The translations under genes were made by a program, and so were the position numbers. From Siphonodentalium dalli (taxonomy: Eukaryota; Mollusca; Scaphopoda; Gadilida; Siphonodentaliidae), in the NCBI GenBank assembly GCA_032622095.1, contig CP136068.1:47238443-47302442 (forward strand): a DNA stretch of 64,000 nucleotides, read 5' to 3'. Below, piece by piece: positions 23,424 through 33,581 of the stretch (position 1 is the first letter of the stretch; every line of letters begins with the position of its first letter). Under the pieces are notes generated by a model. It was not told the DNA's origin. It worked only from the letters and a program-made list of their open reading frames with translations, and made no database searches.

Positions 23424-26400
23424 GTATTTAACGAACTATACCACCCCCATGCTAACGTGTTCGTGCGTCAAGCAGAGCATACAGGTTCCGCATATATATA
23501 ATAAGATATGTTCGAATGAGCCGTTCAGTCCCACTCACCAAAATCAACGTTAATGCAATATTCCGTTGTGGACGCGCCCTCATAACACGGAACTGAAGGA
23601 CCCGATATACAACACCCGTAGTTCCCTGTAAGATTGCCAGGTGCATTTAGCGTGAGGCTCGACGTAGGACCCGCGACGACAGCGCCACCTGTTTCCTGTT
23701 AAGAACACAAATATTATGAGGTTGATTTTCGGATTGCTGAAACATTTTGTAATTTCATGTGGTACATGTAGAGGTGTGAAGACATATACATACTAACACA
23801 ATCATATTAATTCCATTAGTACAATACAATGCATGGTACTAATTTTAGTTTATATTGACATGGTTGAAAATTACACGTACCCAATGCGGGTGGTGATCGA
23901 GTTGTAGATATACTGTGTGCGTTCGCGAATATTTGTTATGCATCGATTCTGTCTCAACAAATAGAAGTGTTAAACGATGCGATACGGTTAATCATTATGA
24001 ATTTATGGTTAACATGTCATGGCGGGACCTGCACTGGGGCAACAATAAGCTCGCATTCCATTGCATGCTATTATATATAAGACAAGGCACCGGCTTATAA
24101 GGTAACGTTAAATATTGTTATGTTGTATTATATTATATATGCGAGACTCCCTATGGTAGACTTCATAAATAAGAAAATGCATTGGCACAGGGTTTTCGTA
24201 AACTTTCAGGAAGCTCCAGTCATGAGAACAGAGAACAGTACGTTTATTGTGTAGTTGGGTTGGGGGATGTTTCTGACACCAATTATTGTAGATGACTCTT
24301 CAATCATCAGCTGTGCATATACGATGTGTTTACTTATGTTGTTATTTAAGAGTTAGTGTTTATTCTCAAAACTTGTTTCACAATCATCATCTTATGCAGA
24401 GTACCAAATTGTTTTTCATATATATCATGGTATAATATTACAATTTTTATAAGAGTTTAGCCAGAATGCGCGCAGAACTTAGTTTAAACATATCTTATTT
24501 TAATAAAAATAATGCACAAATTTCACGGTATGATGATAAAAGATATTGATGGTTTATACCAGAATTTGGCAGTAAGCATAGTGCTTATCTTGAGCCATTT
24601 TCTACACATATAACCTATTGAATAATAACCGTTTCATACATAAACAAACTATGTATAATTCGATGTGTACGATTGTATATAGCTCAATACAATTACTGTC
24701 GTTATTGTTAATTATAATGTAGAGCTTGGTGGCATACCTTCCAATGAAGCGTCACGGCCGGATCACCTGCAGATGTGACTGCGCATGTACGTTCCTGCCC
24801 CGAGCCCGTTACTTCCAGACCTGTAGGAGCAACTGTTGTGGAAAACGAGACATTCATTATTCAAAAACATAAGCTTCCAAAATATTAAATACTCAGACTT
24901 TTTAATCACTCTATGACACTAGGTTCATACGGTTACGTACCTTTATTCCGAAGACCTAAAACTCCGAATGTCCGATATTCCGAATGTCCGATACTACGAT
25001 GGTCATATTCCGAAGGTCAAATACTACGAAGGTCCGATATTCCGAAGGCTAAGTACTCCGAATGTCCGCGATTCCGAAGTATTAATACTCTGAATGTCCA
25101 ATGGTCCGAAGGTCGAATACTCCGAAGGTCCAATAGTTACGAAGGTCTAATACTCCGAAGTAGTTATACTATACTCGGCTAACAGAAGAATGAAAAATTA
25201 TGAACTTCCAAACACAGTTTCAGAACTGCCAAGTAAGAGTGGATGTGTATGGGGCTACAGGGCAGTAGACAATGTTTACGTGTGCAGTCAAAGTATTAAT
25301 TGATAATTGTTAAGTCGATATTAAAAGTAATTATGTTAAATTTTAGACCCATTCCTTTGGTTTTAAAAACTCATGGTCACATTTAAATGATATATAACTC
25401 TGTCAAGAAATCCATTTTCAGTCACAATTCTTGCGTGACATGTTTATTATGTATAATTGCAAAAATGGTGTCTGCTCTTGAGGGAACATTGCGGATAGTC
25501 TCCCCTGACGCCCCGGGAGACATTGATTCCTCTGGAAGACAATCCGCAATGTTCCCATCAAGCACAGTCACCAATAAATACGTTATGAGACACTCAGTCG
25601 TCGGATATGGTGTCATGTGAGCCTCAGCGATATAAAAATTAATATTGATCTTACTTCGCCTCACATGACACCATACCCGACCACTAAGCGTCCCCTAACT
25701 TATAATGTCTTCGGTGTTCAAACACTCGCAAATTTTCCTCGCTATTTTTGGTGTTTACAATTTATTTAAACTATATGTGTATATGTCATACAAACATATA
25801 TAAGCAAACAATTCACTTTAAAAATTATAGTGACACCAGAGGTGGGGTCGGGCCAGGCCCGTGCACACTCACCATTCACTCTTCTTGCACCCATAATGTA
25901 TGTCTATAAATGGCATAATATACAAAATACCATAACACTATACCTTTTGGTGTCAGAAACATATATAGTGACCGTCCAGTATGTCTACACATATATCATT
26001 AAAACAATATATATATTTTTTTATTGGTAGGTGTTCAAGTTCTTGTATTGAGGGTTTTTTATTTTGTGCCTTAATTGTTTTATTGTCTTACTGAGATGGC
26101 CTGTCATTTTTGGTACGCATGTCGACACATAATAATCGATAATGTGCCATAACGCTAACACCACAGATGCTTATAGAATTCTTGCATTCTGCAACACAAT
26201 TAACTACATGAAAAGTAAAAAGTGGACCGAGATACATCACTTCATTTGTTTCGCATTGTGCACAATGATCCACTGTCATTTTGGAGTATTTGGAGTTCTG
26301 AAGCTGAAATTTTGCGAAAATCTTTTGCCAATGGACTCCATTACTAGTATATACTTATGCTAGTCGACAATAGGGCGCCTAGCAAAGATCACATAATTAT

Positions 26401-29400
26401 ATATAAATGAAAATATATTGCATGGCCTGAGAATATTTACTTTGACCATGTCAGCCAGTGCTTATATGTGCGACGCTCCCTATGTGAAACTCGCATATAC
26501 ATGTATGAGATAATGCACTGGCACATGATATGTAATACTGCACCAGCGCAGTTCCGGTCATGAACCTCGTGGTTAAAGTAAGTATTCACAAAGACACTTC
26601 TTTGTTTTCCTGATAAAAAAAACATTAAATCTTCTTACCAAGAAGAATGCAATTTAAACGGAGATGGCTCATCCGAGCTTCTAAATTCCATAAGCTTACT
26701 ATGAACCTATATGGAGGTCGAACTGCGTTCGATATGAACGTAATTCAGGACTAAATATGTTCAACATTACTCTATTTGAGCAACAGGTTCTACACAATTA
26801 TATTTACCGTGATAATGTGCTTTCAATAACGGGTATGGGCTTATTTTAGTATCAAATAAGTCCAATATGAAACGATGAAAATATATAGTTTCAACATAAA
26901 CCTACGTGCACAATAATTATGTTGAACTACATAAATCGCTATTCAATATAACTATTTGAAACAGAAACAGAAATAAACAATTCAATGAGTGTACTAGCTT
27001 TCAGAGCGTGTCCTTCTATTAAGATTTTCTTTACAGTTTTATTTAATTTACTTTTGAGAAAAGTTTCTGTTAAAGACGAGTAACTCTTGGAGTGAAACTT
27101 ACTTTGAAATCCAATAGATGTAAATCAGTGGCAAAAATGTCAAAAGGTCAGTCGAACTTTCAGTTGTAAGGAACTGATATGTTTGGCGCGTGTCGAAAAC
27201 TTGTCACCTCATTTTAACCATGTATCTGCTAAATATCCATTGACGAGTAGTTCACCTATTAAATGTTCAGATAATAAGATAAACAATGGTAGTTTGTAGA
27301 ACATATTATCTGAACATTTCACACCACTTGTGAATTTTCGGTTCGCCCGCCTGTCGTCTTCCAAATGAATAATATTTTTTTCCAATTTATAAGCTTATAA
27401 CTGGTACCTATATTTAATTTAGAAAGTAAATTATTAACATTATCTTACCAGCTACGGTTACTGTACTGGTTCCCGGCAGCTGAGAGTTGTCTTCCGATAC
27501 CGTTACAGCCACGGTGTACACGCCTGAGTCAGCTTGCACGAGGTTCACTAACTTCATGGACGTATTCCCATTCTGTGTGCTGCCTGCGAATTCAACCTTG
27601 CCCACATGGGCCGAAACTACAGTGGGAAGAACATTTGGATCGCCAGTGAATAAACCCATGACTTGTGTTGCATCTTTACTCCATACCGTAGCCGTTGTAG
27701 TCCCCGTGAACGTCCAGCCAATGGTGTAGTCAGAGCCGAAGCATACCGTTGTGTCGATTGGTGGCACTGTGACCCAACCTGTGTCGGCAACTGTAAAATT
27801 AATTAATAAATAGACATAACGATACACGTGTATGACTGATTAAGGAAAATTATGGTACGCGTAACCGAGTTGTAGTATCTTCAAATAAGGCCGACAGTTG
27901 AAAAATAATGAGCTATAATTCACTATACTGTTCGCAGAATGACCATAATGAGACAACAAACATATTCATTACTCCGTAATAATTGTTTCTCGAAAGAGTT
28001 GACACATAATTTCGTGGTAATTAGGTTAATAGTACATCTGAGTTTCTGAGAAATCCAACAGTGATAATATAAATAAATCATTTTATCCACGTTACCTCCT
28101 CGCAGCTTTAAAACCCAGACAAACTTAACAAAGTGTTAGTTTGGTAAAAATTATTATAAAATATAAATTACCAACATCAAAAGTATTTAAAAGATGAAGA
28201 CACTTTGTTTGTGTTGTTAAGAGGATGCGGGGAGTATTTTACTGAACTTCACCACTATATCTAGTAGGATATATAGAGGATATCTACGCTATTTGTTTGG
28301 ATATGGGAATTATCTCATGAGTGTTGGCAAAAGAATGAATTCCATATATGTGTCGTCATCACGAATGAGATAATTGCCATATCCAACCAAAAAGTGTGGA
28401 TGTGATGTTTATTATATGCTTCGCTCAGTTGGCCCTATGGCTAAACTCGAAGAAGAGTAAAAGGTCCAAATGTGTATACACAAGCACAGCCATGGTAATG
28501 ATCTTGTGCATATAAAAACAGTTCCAGTTTTCAAACAGATTGGTTGAGGGATAAAGGGGCTAACATTAACAAATTTAATTGATAACATATTACAATTTTT
28601 TCAACTGAACAATCAGTGGCGAAGCGATGTTAACTCATCTAGTACCGAATCACTTTCAATTTTAGCGCGGATGGATACGAATGAGATATCGATATCTCAC
28701 TGGACGATAACGGTTTTTATCTGTTGCAAAACTACTACTATTTGATAGCTTAGCATATAATAAATATCGATTATATGTTATTATCATACGCGTGTACGCG
28801 CTATATGTGATCTTATAATAGCAATTCCATATTTAAAATATTTCCTTTCAAATATATATACAATCAGTATTGTGTTGCATTATAGTCTTTGCAGTGTAGT
28901 GCCCCAAAACAGGCATGCACATGTATGTAGCCAAGGTGATGTACATTCATTGGAAAATGCATGCACGGATTTGGGAATCTCGCGCCCGCGCAAAACTAGA
29001 AATAAGTCTTAAGCAATCATGGGCTTGTAGTATAAATGTAGACCAATTTATTTTCTTTTTTATCAAATACCCATATATTTGGGGCATATAATCCGTTGGT
29101 CATGAAAATTAAAACTTCCTAGTTACATATTGTATGCAACAGACAAGTGTGTGTGTTATCTAAAACATTACGCCTCCGAAGGAGAGGGTCCGAAAATTAG
29201 ATCCAGGCCCCGCGGAGACCGTCATAAATGTATATGCTCTAGGCCTATTCATTGCCCACACCAATACAAACGTAACGATTTGTAAAATGTATACAACGGT
29301 TAACCATAAATACGACAATGGATGCGGACACACGTACCACAATATATATGGCATAGTAGGTGTGACAATTTATTATGGTGTAGTTTGGTGATAATTGGTT

Positions 29401-32400
29401 GGCACAATTGATATGCCATAGCTGGCCATGTCGCCCGCTGCATATTCGCACAATGACCCTTCCAACGCTCGCTATCATCATCCTTTTTCTTGTTTTGGTC
29501 CTTGTATAATTGTATTGTTCGCTTTGTTTATTCCAGACACTTTCTCTCAGCTGCATTTCCCCAATAGTTATGACACAGCTTCCTCGGCTCACATGATAGT
29601 GTTAGCGGAATTATGCGTAGAACTAAACGTTGCAAAATTAAAAACACAATTGGGGAACTGTCTTAGTACGCATGAAATTAATATAAGTAGATAAACATGC
29701 AGTGAGATCATATCAATAAAATGTACTTCGTGTGTGATATGTGAGTGGATGAGGAATTGTCACGATCAAACACAATGATGGACGATCGATCGTGCAATTA
29801 TAATTATCGCAGAGAATACAATGTAGCAAAACGTAGTGAGCAGAGATCAACCTTGTTGGAACGCAATGGATTAATTCGTCCAGTCAACTCACTGTGCGGA
29901 AACTCAACGGGCAACATGGCTTGCTATGACACAGAATTATGACGACCAATTGTCAACAAACTCCACCATTATAAATTGTCACACCTACTCTGCCATCGCT
30001 ACTGTGGTACGTGTGTCCGCAGCCAATGTTCGGAATATCGACATAACGATGATGGTTATTGATGTTGGTCACGAGATGGTGCATGTCGACCGATTTGAGT
30101 TGGCCTCGCCCGAGTACGATAACTATACCGGAAACGTTCTACTCTACAACATGTATACTCATATTTTCTGAATTTCAATGACTTGCTATGTTTAGGGACT
30201 GTTGTATTGTTTGGTCAAGTTTCTCAGAAAAATAAAAACATGTTGAAATCTCGTTTCCGTTTCGATTCGGTTTCAAGATATATAAAACATATATATCTAT
30301 ATTTGAGGTACTTATTCTAAAACTATATGAAAGTATAATATATACTATAGCTTGTGTGTGTTGTTGTTCACATTCTGATGAAGTTTCAATTAGACAATTG
30401 TTGAGGTGTTAATATCAAGACTATTCATATCAAAATGGATCAGTTTTACAATAAAGGAATCTAGCTGATGTCTTAGGAATGTATTAGATATAGCATTAAT
30501 GTGACCGTTATACTTATATGTGTAATTTTACCCGAAAAATATTATTAGATAGGTCCCGGTGACTTCATATGTTTCAAAAGGGCATTAATAATTAATTAAA
30601 TAATTATTTATGTACACACAAATGTTGCTATCTTGTCGGTGAAAATTGAAACACGTGGATAACCTGACCCTGAGAGTGTCATGAGACAGATGCCGTTGAC
30701 ATCAGACGACTTTAACGGGCATATATGAACAATAAAGAGCGTTCCATACGTAGGAATATTGTTACAGATGGGTCTCCTGACCAGGAGAATGGCATGGGAT
30801 AATGGCTGAACTGAGAATAAAACATTACTTACTTACCTTTGGCCTCAGATGACTTATAATGTGACTAGCAGATTATATGATAATATAAAAAGTGTTATCA
30901 TTCCAGAATATCTATGGGAAAATTGGTGACTGATTTGTAAACAATTAGCACTCATATTGAGTCAGTGCCTCCATAAATAGGATATATATAGCTGCCAAGT
31001 GTTCGTCTGTGTGTATATATGTAAGTAACTCTGTCACGATTTTCGCCGCGTTTAAAACAATATGATCCTCATGTCCTATTGCGCCCATATTTTCACCATG
31101 TCCTGCGGCACATCTTATAAATCGACACGTACAATTTTAGGACAATCCAGGCCAATCCGTACAATACGACCTGATATATAATACGTTCCCCAAAGGTTAT
31201 CGGGGCGATATTTTCAATGATATAACGCGTTTCTCTGAAGAAGAATCAGCGGCGTCTTGTCATGAAAAATACCAAAGCCAAATTCCGGACAAACTCCGCG
31301 CACCATTTGCCAGCTTTCTTTGTATCGTTATCAGCGGTCCAGCGGTGTCCTGCGTGTAATTTGTGACGGGCAATCCCCTAGTTTTATTATACTTACTTTT
31401 ATATATTTAGTATATATTAGTTTTATGTATACATAGTATATATGACAAATTAATGAAGACGAGAGTATACAATATACACTCATAGGGTTCTAATAGGTTA
31501 CAGTTGCAGCACAAGTTATTGTACTATAGGTCAATACCATAGAATATTTTCATACTGTTAGTAATATAAAGTGGTCTTATGATGAGATTCATATAGGATC
31601 TATACAACTCGTTCCCAGTTTATAGCGGAATTTACAAAACGAGTCCAGACCTAATTTACTGGACGAGGTTTGTAAATTCCGCTATGAACTGGGGACGAGC
31701 TGTAGATTATGTTTACTGCATGATCCAAAACCTCGATAAAACATACTTAAATCAACAACTGGCACGTGAAACTAACATCGGCTTCTATAAGACATGCGAT
31801 GCCGTTTCACGTAAGTATACGTTGTTTGCCTGCGTAAAGAAATATTCCCAGATCAATATAGAGTCTTTGACGTTTTTAATGACGTATATTTAATGACATA
31901 ATTTTTAGACTCTTCATTTATTAGCGTTTGTTGGAAAAACATTGCAATGGAAGACATAGTATTTTGAGACGTGGCGTACAGAATGTAAACAGACGACAAA
32001 CCGTTATTAAACGAAGGTTCAATATCACAATTTATTGAATGGGTTCATTGAATGGAATAAGGGTAGGATCATGTAATAAATGTATTTATTATATTTTCAT
32101 CAACATTGTTATGTCTGGTATTTAATGTTTTATGCCTATGTCAGATGTGAAGTCGTGGCCATTTTGAGTCGCTTTATATGCTACTTGGGAGGTTTTGGTT
32201 GGAACTTCTAACTTTGCCCGTCAAGAACCAACATACTACAATGTCCCGTACAGTTTGTAATGTGTGGCAGGTGATCGTGTCCATATTGCTACTATAATAT
32301 GTTGTTAAACTTAATTCACACAAAAGCGAGTTTGAATATTACGCCAGAGTAGCGCAATTTAATATTGATTATAACATGATATGTCTCGTTAACGATTAAA

Positions 32401-33414
32401 GAATCAATCATGGCACGTTGAACATATAATTATACACTTATATAATTAAACATAGCTGTCCCAACATACACGATTATATTCTCCGCCAACGGTACAAACT
32501 GAAACAGTTTTGACAGTACAAGGTGTAAGTTATCAGTCGAAGAATTGTAATCTTACATATGTACCCCAAGTGATAGGCCTTTCAAGTAACGTGTACGTTA
32601 TGCTAATATGGCATACGTTTAAAGATGTGCTAGTTGTCCGATGTATAACACCATAAAACCACCATCAGCACATGTACGTGTTCTATACCATAAGGGTAAG
32701 TTTACATTGCTGTAGATTTGTATACAGATCGGTGTGAAGTCACCAGTCGCAGATTACTGTGATCACAACATGATTACTGATAATGAACGCGCGTTCATCA
32801 GTACTCTGGTAATTGACAATTCACTATGAGTCGTGTCAGTTTAGGCCAGACAAAAAAAATAATTAACTATCAGCAGACCAAAGCAATTTATTCTTACACC
32901 TGTCCAGTTGATAACGGTTCGAAGAAAGATTGAAAGGCGCACGAGAACGAATCACATATGAATACACAATAAACAACAGTGTGCATGTACACAAATATAA
33001 ATATGACTACTTCATCTACCAGTACACATGTTCTCGCGTACACAGTGTGAAATACATGGACTGAAATGACAAAGAAAGATAAAGTTTGCACATTCGCCAA
33101 GCCAGATTAACAATTAATCCAATCAGATTTTCATGTCACAGTGCCTCGGTGTTGACCATGACTTATAACGGACACGAGTTTTGCTCACACGAACGATTAC
33201 TGTGTTCTTTCTGTAAGCATTTCTATATCAACCCGTTTATACTAGTATGCGTGTAGAACTGTATACAGATCTACAGCAATGTAAATACACCCTAAACTAA
33301 TTAGAGTTTTGGTGTTAAATCTGACAGCGGATTGGGATTAACGGGCTCACCTTGAATTGAAATTAATACGGCGAGTAAATATATGATCCTCGACTGTCTG
33401 AGACCGCGTCTCAT
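15668..33414 (-). CDS. Immunoglobulin-superfamily transmembrane receptor (9 exons, 457 aa)
   Basis: Join of minus-strand exons 33414-33351, 27790-27449, 24832-24738, 23695-23539, 21869-21540, 19472-19434, 17536-17510, 16214-16095 and 15867-15668. All junction phases agree (1,1,0,1,1,1,1,1) and the total is 458 codons including the stop. The predicted type I receptor has a signal peptide (1-21), V-like Ig (about 22-135), C2-like Ig (136-219), V-like Ig (220-329), Ser/Thr-rich stalk (330-351), transmembrane helix (about 353-379) and a 78-residue tail with several tyrosines. Domain order and the disulfide-less V domains recall CEACAM/SLAM-like receptors (family knowledge). Ligand and function are unknown. 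Sequons NTS, NLT, NTT and NAS suggest glycosylation. The signal exon is joined by phase and composition across a 5.5-kb intron and is the least certain link. Confidence 0.75.
16095..16214 (-). CDS. Ig receptor exon 8: transmembrane segment
   Basis: A 120-bp phase 1-1 exon with acceptor GTATTTCAG and donor AAAG/GTAAGTATA. It encodes LSAGIIAAIAVGYIIALI, then LVVGIVVYCCLQKPHK: one strongly hydrophobic helix, a CC pair that could be palmitoylated, and a basic stop-transfer KPHK. The orientation is that of a type I membrane protein. Confidence 0.85.
16321..16356. repeat. (AAAAC)n simple repeat
   Basis: An A/C-rich run of AACAAAACAAAACAAAAAAC type within the intron between exons 7 and 8. Confidence 0.8.
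16580..16620. repeat. 20-bp tandem repeat, two copies
   Basis: CCGAGATCAGCCGAGCGAAG occurs twice in a row in the intron. Confidence 0.8.
17510..17536 (-). CDS. Ig receptor exon 7: stalk mini-exon
   Basis: A 27-bp phase 1-1 exon with acceptor TGTTTGCAG and donor ACGG/GTAAGTGAC. It encodes (D)STSEEAST(G), a Ser/Thr/Glu-rich membrane-proximal stalk. The exon and its 3' flank match the 39-bp exon at 19434-19472, so one is a duplicate of the other. Confidence 0.75.
17990..18285. repeat. About 84-bp tandem repeat, about 3.5 copies
   Basis: The unit runs from GTTGTGGTTGTAATAAGAAC through ATTGGCGAGT to GATGTGGCCGACTAGGACTT. Copies start near 18003, 18081, 18163 and 18238, with increasing divergence to the right. 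It lies in the intron between the two stalk exons. Confidence 0.8.
19434..19472 (-). CDS. Ig receptor exon 6: stalk mini-exon
   Basis: A 39-bp phase 1-1 exon with acceptor AATTCCAG and donor ACAG/GTAAGTGCT. It encodes (D)SSFTTCEAASTT(G), with a single cysteine that could allow dimerisation. The downstream flank (GAATTATCGCCG at 19350, ATCGTCTA before the donor) matches that of exon 7, which shows a genomic duplication of exon plus intron. Confidence 0.75.
20121..20278. repeat. Foldback MITE
   Basis: Terminal arms ATACCTACATTTTGTATTTG and its partner ending CAATGTAGGTAT pair over about 25 bp, with an inner palindrome CTGGAAATAAATAT/AATATTTCTTTCCAG. It is non-coding and lies in the intron between exons 5 and 6. 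Confidence 0.7.
21540..21869 (-). CDS. Ig receptor exon 5: second V-like Ig domain
   Basis: A 330-bp phase 1-1 exon with acceptor GTCCTCAG and donor GTAG/GTAAGTCAC. It encodes IYGNWNTTPELSETVCAGAD, a W eight residues after the B-strand Cys (HLLHWTFDG), QWFKDGAEI, GKVEFADI, ASITLVNP, then ADAGEYTVTL and GTSTVTVV. This is the V-set fold signature (C..W..DxGxY), but the F-strand Cys of the usual YxC is Val. It is clearly homologous to exon 2 (shared WTF.GTTT, GKVEFA, LVN, GTSTVTV). Sequons are NTT and NAS. Confidence 0.85.
22024..22446. repeat. Direct repeat (about 78 bp) plus CA/CT microsatellite
   Basis: 22024-22100 and 22372-22446 are near-identical (ACATATCCACAA...GCAGCCAC...TTGGCTGCTATTAAATAT...GGACGACGACA). 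Before the second copy lies a compound (CA)n(CT)n(CA)n microsatellite at 22325-22373. All of this is in the intron between exons 4 and 5. Confidence 0.85.
22497..23375. repeat. 879-bp inverted-repeat element rich in AAGGTCA
   Basis: The ends are a perfect inverted repeat TACTAGCAGGTGGAC / GTCCACCTGCTAGTA. The arms stay similar for about 270 bp (CGTCCGGGCTGTTTCCC, GGCGAATTGCG, GACCCGTCCAAAACACT and complements). TCAAGGTCA or TGACCTTGA words recur more than ten times. It inserted into a TA-rich site and is followed by (TA)n at 23374-23420. It is probably a non-autonomous transposable element. Confidence 0.8.
23374..23420. repeat. (TA)n microsatellite
   Basis: About 23 TA units directly at the right end of the inverted-repeat element. 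Confidence 0.95.
23539..23695 (-). CDS. Ig receptor exon 4: second half of C2-like Ig domain
   Basis: A 157-bp phase 0-1 exon with acceptor TTCTTAACAG and donor TTTG/GTGAGTGGG. It encodes ETGGAVVAGPTSSLTLNAPG, then NLTGNYGCCISGPSVPCYEG and TTEYCINVDF. NYGCC provides the F-strand YxC cysteine that pairs with the Cys in exon 3. Three further cysteines suggest an extra disulfide or a free thiol. NLT is a glycosylation sequon. Confidence 0.8.
24120..24240. repeat. Degenerate relative of the palindromic TTAA-MITE family
   Basis: TATATGCGAGACTCCCTATGG, AAAATGCATTGGCACAGGG and CAGGAAGCTCCAGTCATGAG correspond, in reverse, to the element at 54446-54688 (CATGACTGGAGCTTCCTG). The ends are eroded and no TTAA pair could be placed. 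It lies in the intron between exons 3 and 4. Confidence 0.6.
24738..24832 (-). CDS. Ig receptor exon 3: first half of C2-like Ig domain
   Basis: A 95-bp phase 1-0 exon with acceptor TTCCACAACAG and donor GGAAG/GTATGCC. It encodes APTGLEVTGSGQERTCAVTS, then AGDPAVTLHWK, giving the B-strand Cys and C-strand Trp of a C2/I-type Ig domain. The intron splits the domain right after the Trp-bearing strand. The rest of the domain is exon 4. Confidence 0.8.
24945..25165. repeat. Degenerate minisatellite of CCGAAGGTC units
   Basis: About 16 variable units of 13-15 bp such as TACTCCGAAGGTCCGA and TATTCCGAATGTCCGA in tandem, in the intron between exons 2 and 3. The apparent ORF through it is a by-product. 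Confidence 0.85.
25465..25700. repeat. Two adjacent inverted repeats (foldbacks)
   Basis: TGCTCTTGAGGGAACATTGC...GGAT (25471-25495) pairs with ATCC...GCAATGTTCCCATCAAGCAC (25541-25564). Directly beside it, CGTCGGATATGGTGTCATGTG (from 25599) pairs with CACATGACACCATACCCGAC (to about 25682). It is intronic and non-coding. Confidence 0.7.
26452..26600. repeat. Degenerate palindromic-MITE relative
   Basis: GCCAGTGCTTATATGTGCGAC, CTCCCTATG, ACTCGCATATACATG and GATAATGCACTGGCACATGA form a degenerate version of the palindrome family, followed by AATACTGCACC as in the element at 54446-54688. It is intronic. Confidence 0.55.
27449..27790 (-). CDS. Ig receptor exon 2: first V-like Ig domain
   Basis: A 342-bp phase 1-1 exon with acceptor AATTTTACAG and donor GCTG/GTAAGATAA. 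It encodes ADTGWVTVPPIDTTVCFGSD, YTIGWTFTG with W eight residues after the Cys, VWSKDATQVMG, GKVEFAG, NTSMKLVN, ADSGVYTVAVTV and GTSTVTVA. The frame is V-set-like with DSGxY, but the F-strand Cys is Val, so the canonical disulfide cannot form. It is homologous to exon 5. NTS is a glycosylation sequon. Confidence 0.85.
28293..28393. repeat. Foldback (about 30-bp arms)
   Basis: TTTGGATATGGGAATTATCT (left) pairs with AGATAATTGCCATATCCAA (right) with few mismatches. It lies in intron 1 of the Ig receptor. Confidence 0.7.
29306..30040. repeat. Large inverted repeat in intron 1
   Basis: The left arm (about 29306-29440) and right arm (about 29905-30040) pair over about 130 bp: GGACACACGTACCACA against TGTGGTACGTGTGTCC, GGTGTGACAATTTAT against ATAAATTGTCACACC, and CATGTCGCCCG against CGGGCAACATG. 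About 460 bp lies between. The frames through the arms overlap by symmetry, and no domain is recognised. It looks like an inverted duplication or a foldback transposon. Confidence 0.7.
30180..31597. other. Intron 1 stretch with no recognised feature
   Basis: AT-rich DNA lacking convincing ORFs. I see no exon or repeat that can be supported. Confidence 0.45.
31598..31708. repeat. Foldback (about 48-bp arms)
   Basis: CAACTCGTTCCCAGTTTATA with GCGGAATTTACAAAACGAGT pairs with the right arm ACGAGGTTTGTAAATTCCGC with TATGAACTGGGGACGAGC. The loop is about 12 bp. Confidence 0.8.
31709..33254. other. Intron 1 stretch containing one arm of an inverted repeat
   Basis: 32693-32735 (GTAAGTTTACATTGCTGTAG then ATTTGTATACAGATC) is the inverse of 33255-33293. 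The rest shows nothing supportable. Confidence 0.5.
33351..33414 (-). CDS. Ig receptor exon 1: start codon and signal peptide
   Basis: ATG at 33414-33412 with A at -3. It encodes MRRGLRQSRIIYLLAVLISI then Q and a split G codon: a basic n-region followed by a hydrophobic core, typical of a signal peptide. The donor is CAAG/GTGAGCCCG in phase 1, matching the phase-1 acceptor of exon 2. An ATG lies further upstream in the same frame (33534), but the signal peptide favours the internal ATG. The link to exon 2 across 5.5 kb is inferred. Confidence 0.6.
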
Positions 33415-33491
33415 CGTATTCCGTGTTCTCAAAAAATCCGTCAGAAGTTGAACATTATATCGACTATATCCTGCACCACAGGTGTACGTGC

Positions 33492-33581
33492 TATAAAAAG
33501 GGCGATACGAACGAGTTGTACATGTCCAACACACCGGTTACACGAACGTCCGGGTTGTCCGAGAATGTCCTCTAGTTTATA
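33492..33581. promoter_or_regulatory. Candidate core-promoter region upstream of the Ig receptor
   Basis: TATAAAC on the minus strand at 33575-33581 lies about 160 bp upstream of the proposed ATG. TATAAAAAG on the plus strand at 33492-33500 points the other way. Either could be a TATA box. There is no supporting transcript data. Confidence 0.2.

Noticed and set aside
24913-25182. ORF of 89 codons through PNVRYSECPILR-type repeats
   Set aside because: It is the translation of the CCGAAGGTC minisatellite.
28600-29250. Search for a further Ig exon between exons 1 and 2
   Set aside because: No frame with the Cys/Trp/DxGxY pattern and phase-1 borders was found. The nine-exon join is complete without it.
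31684-31893. Plus-strand frame with a TTTCAC/GTAAGTATA donor
   Set aside because: It begins inside a foldback arm and lacks a convincing acceptor or domain.
33301-33534. A 2A-like leader of a LINE (text ending near NPNP)
   Set aside because: The match to the NPGP consensus is poor. The frame is better explained as a signal peptide ending at a CAAG/GTGAGC phase-1 donor.
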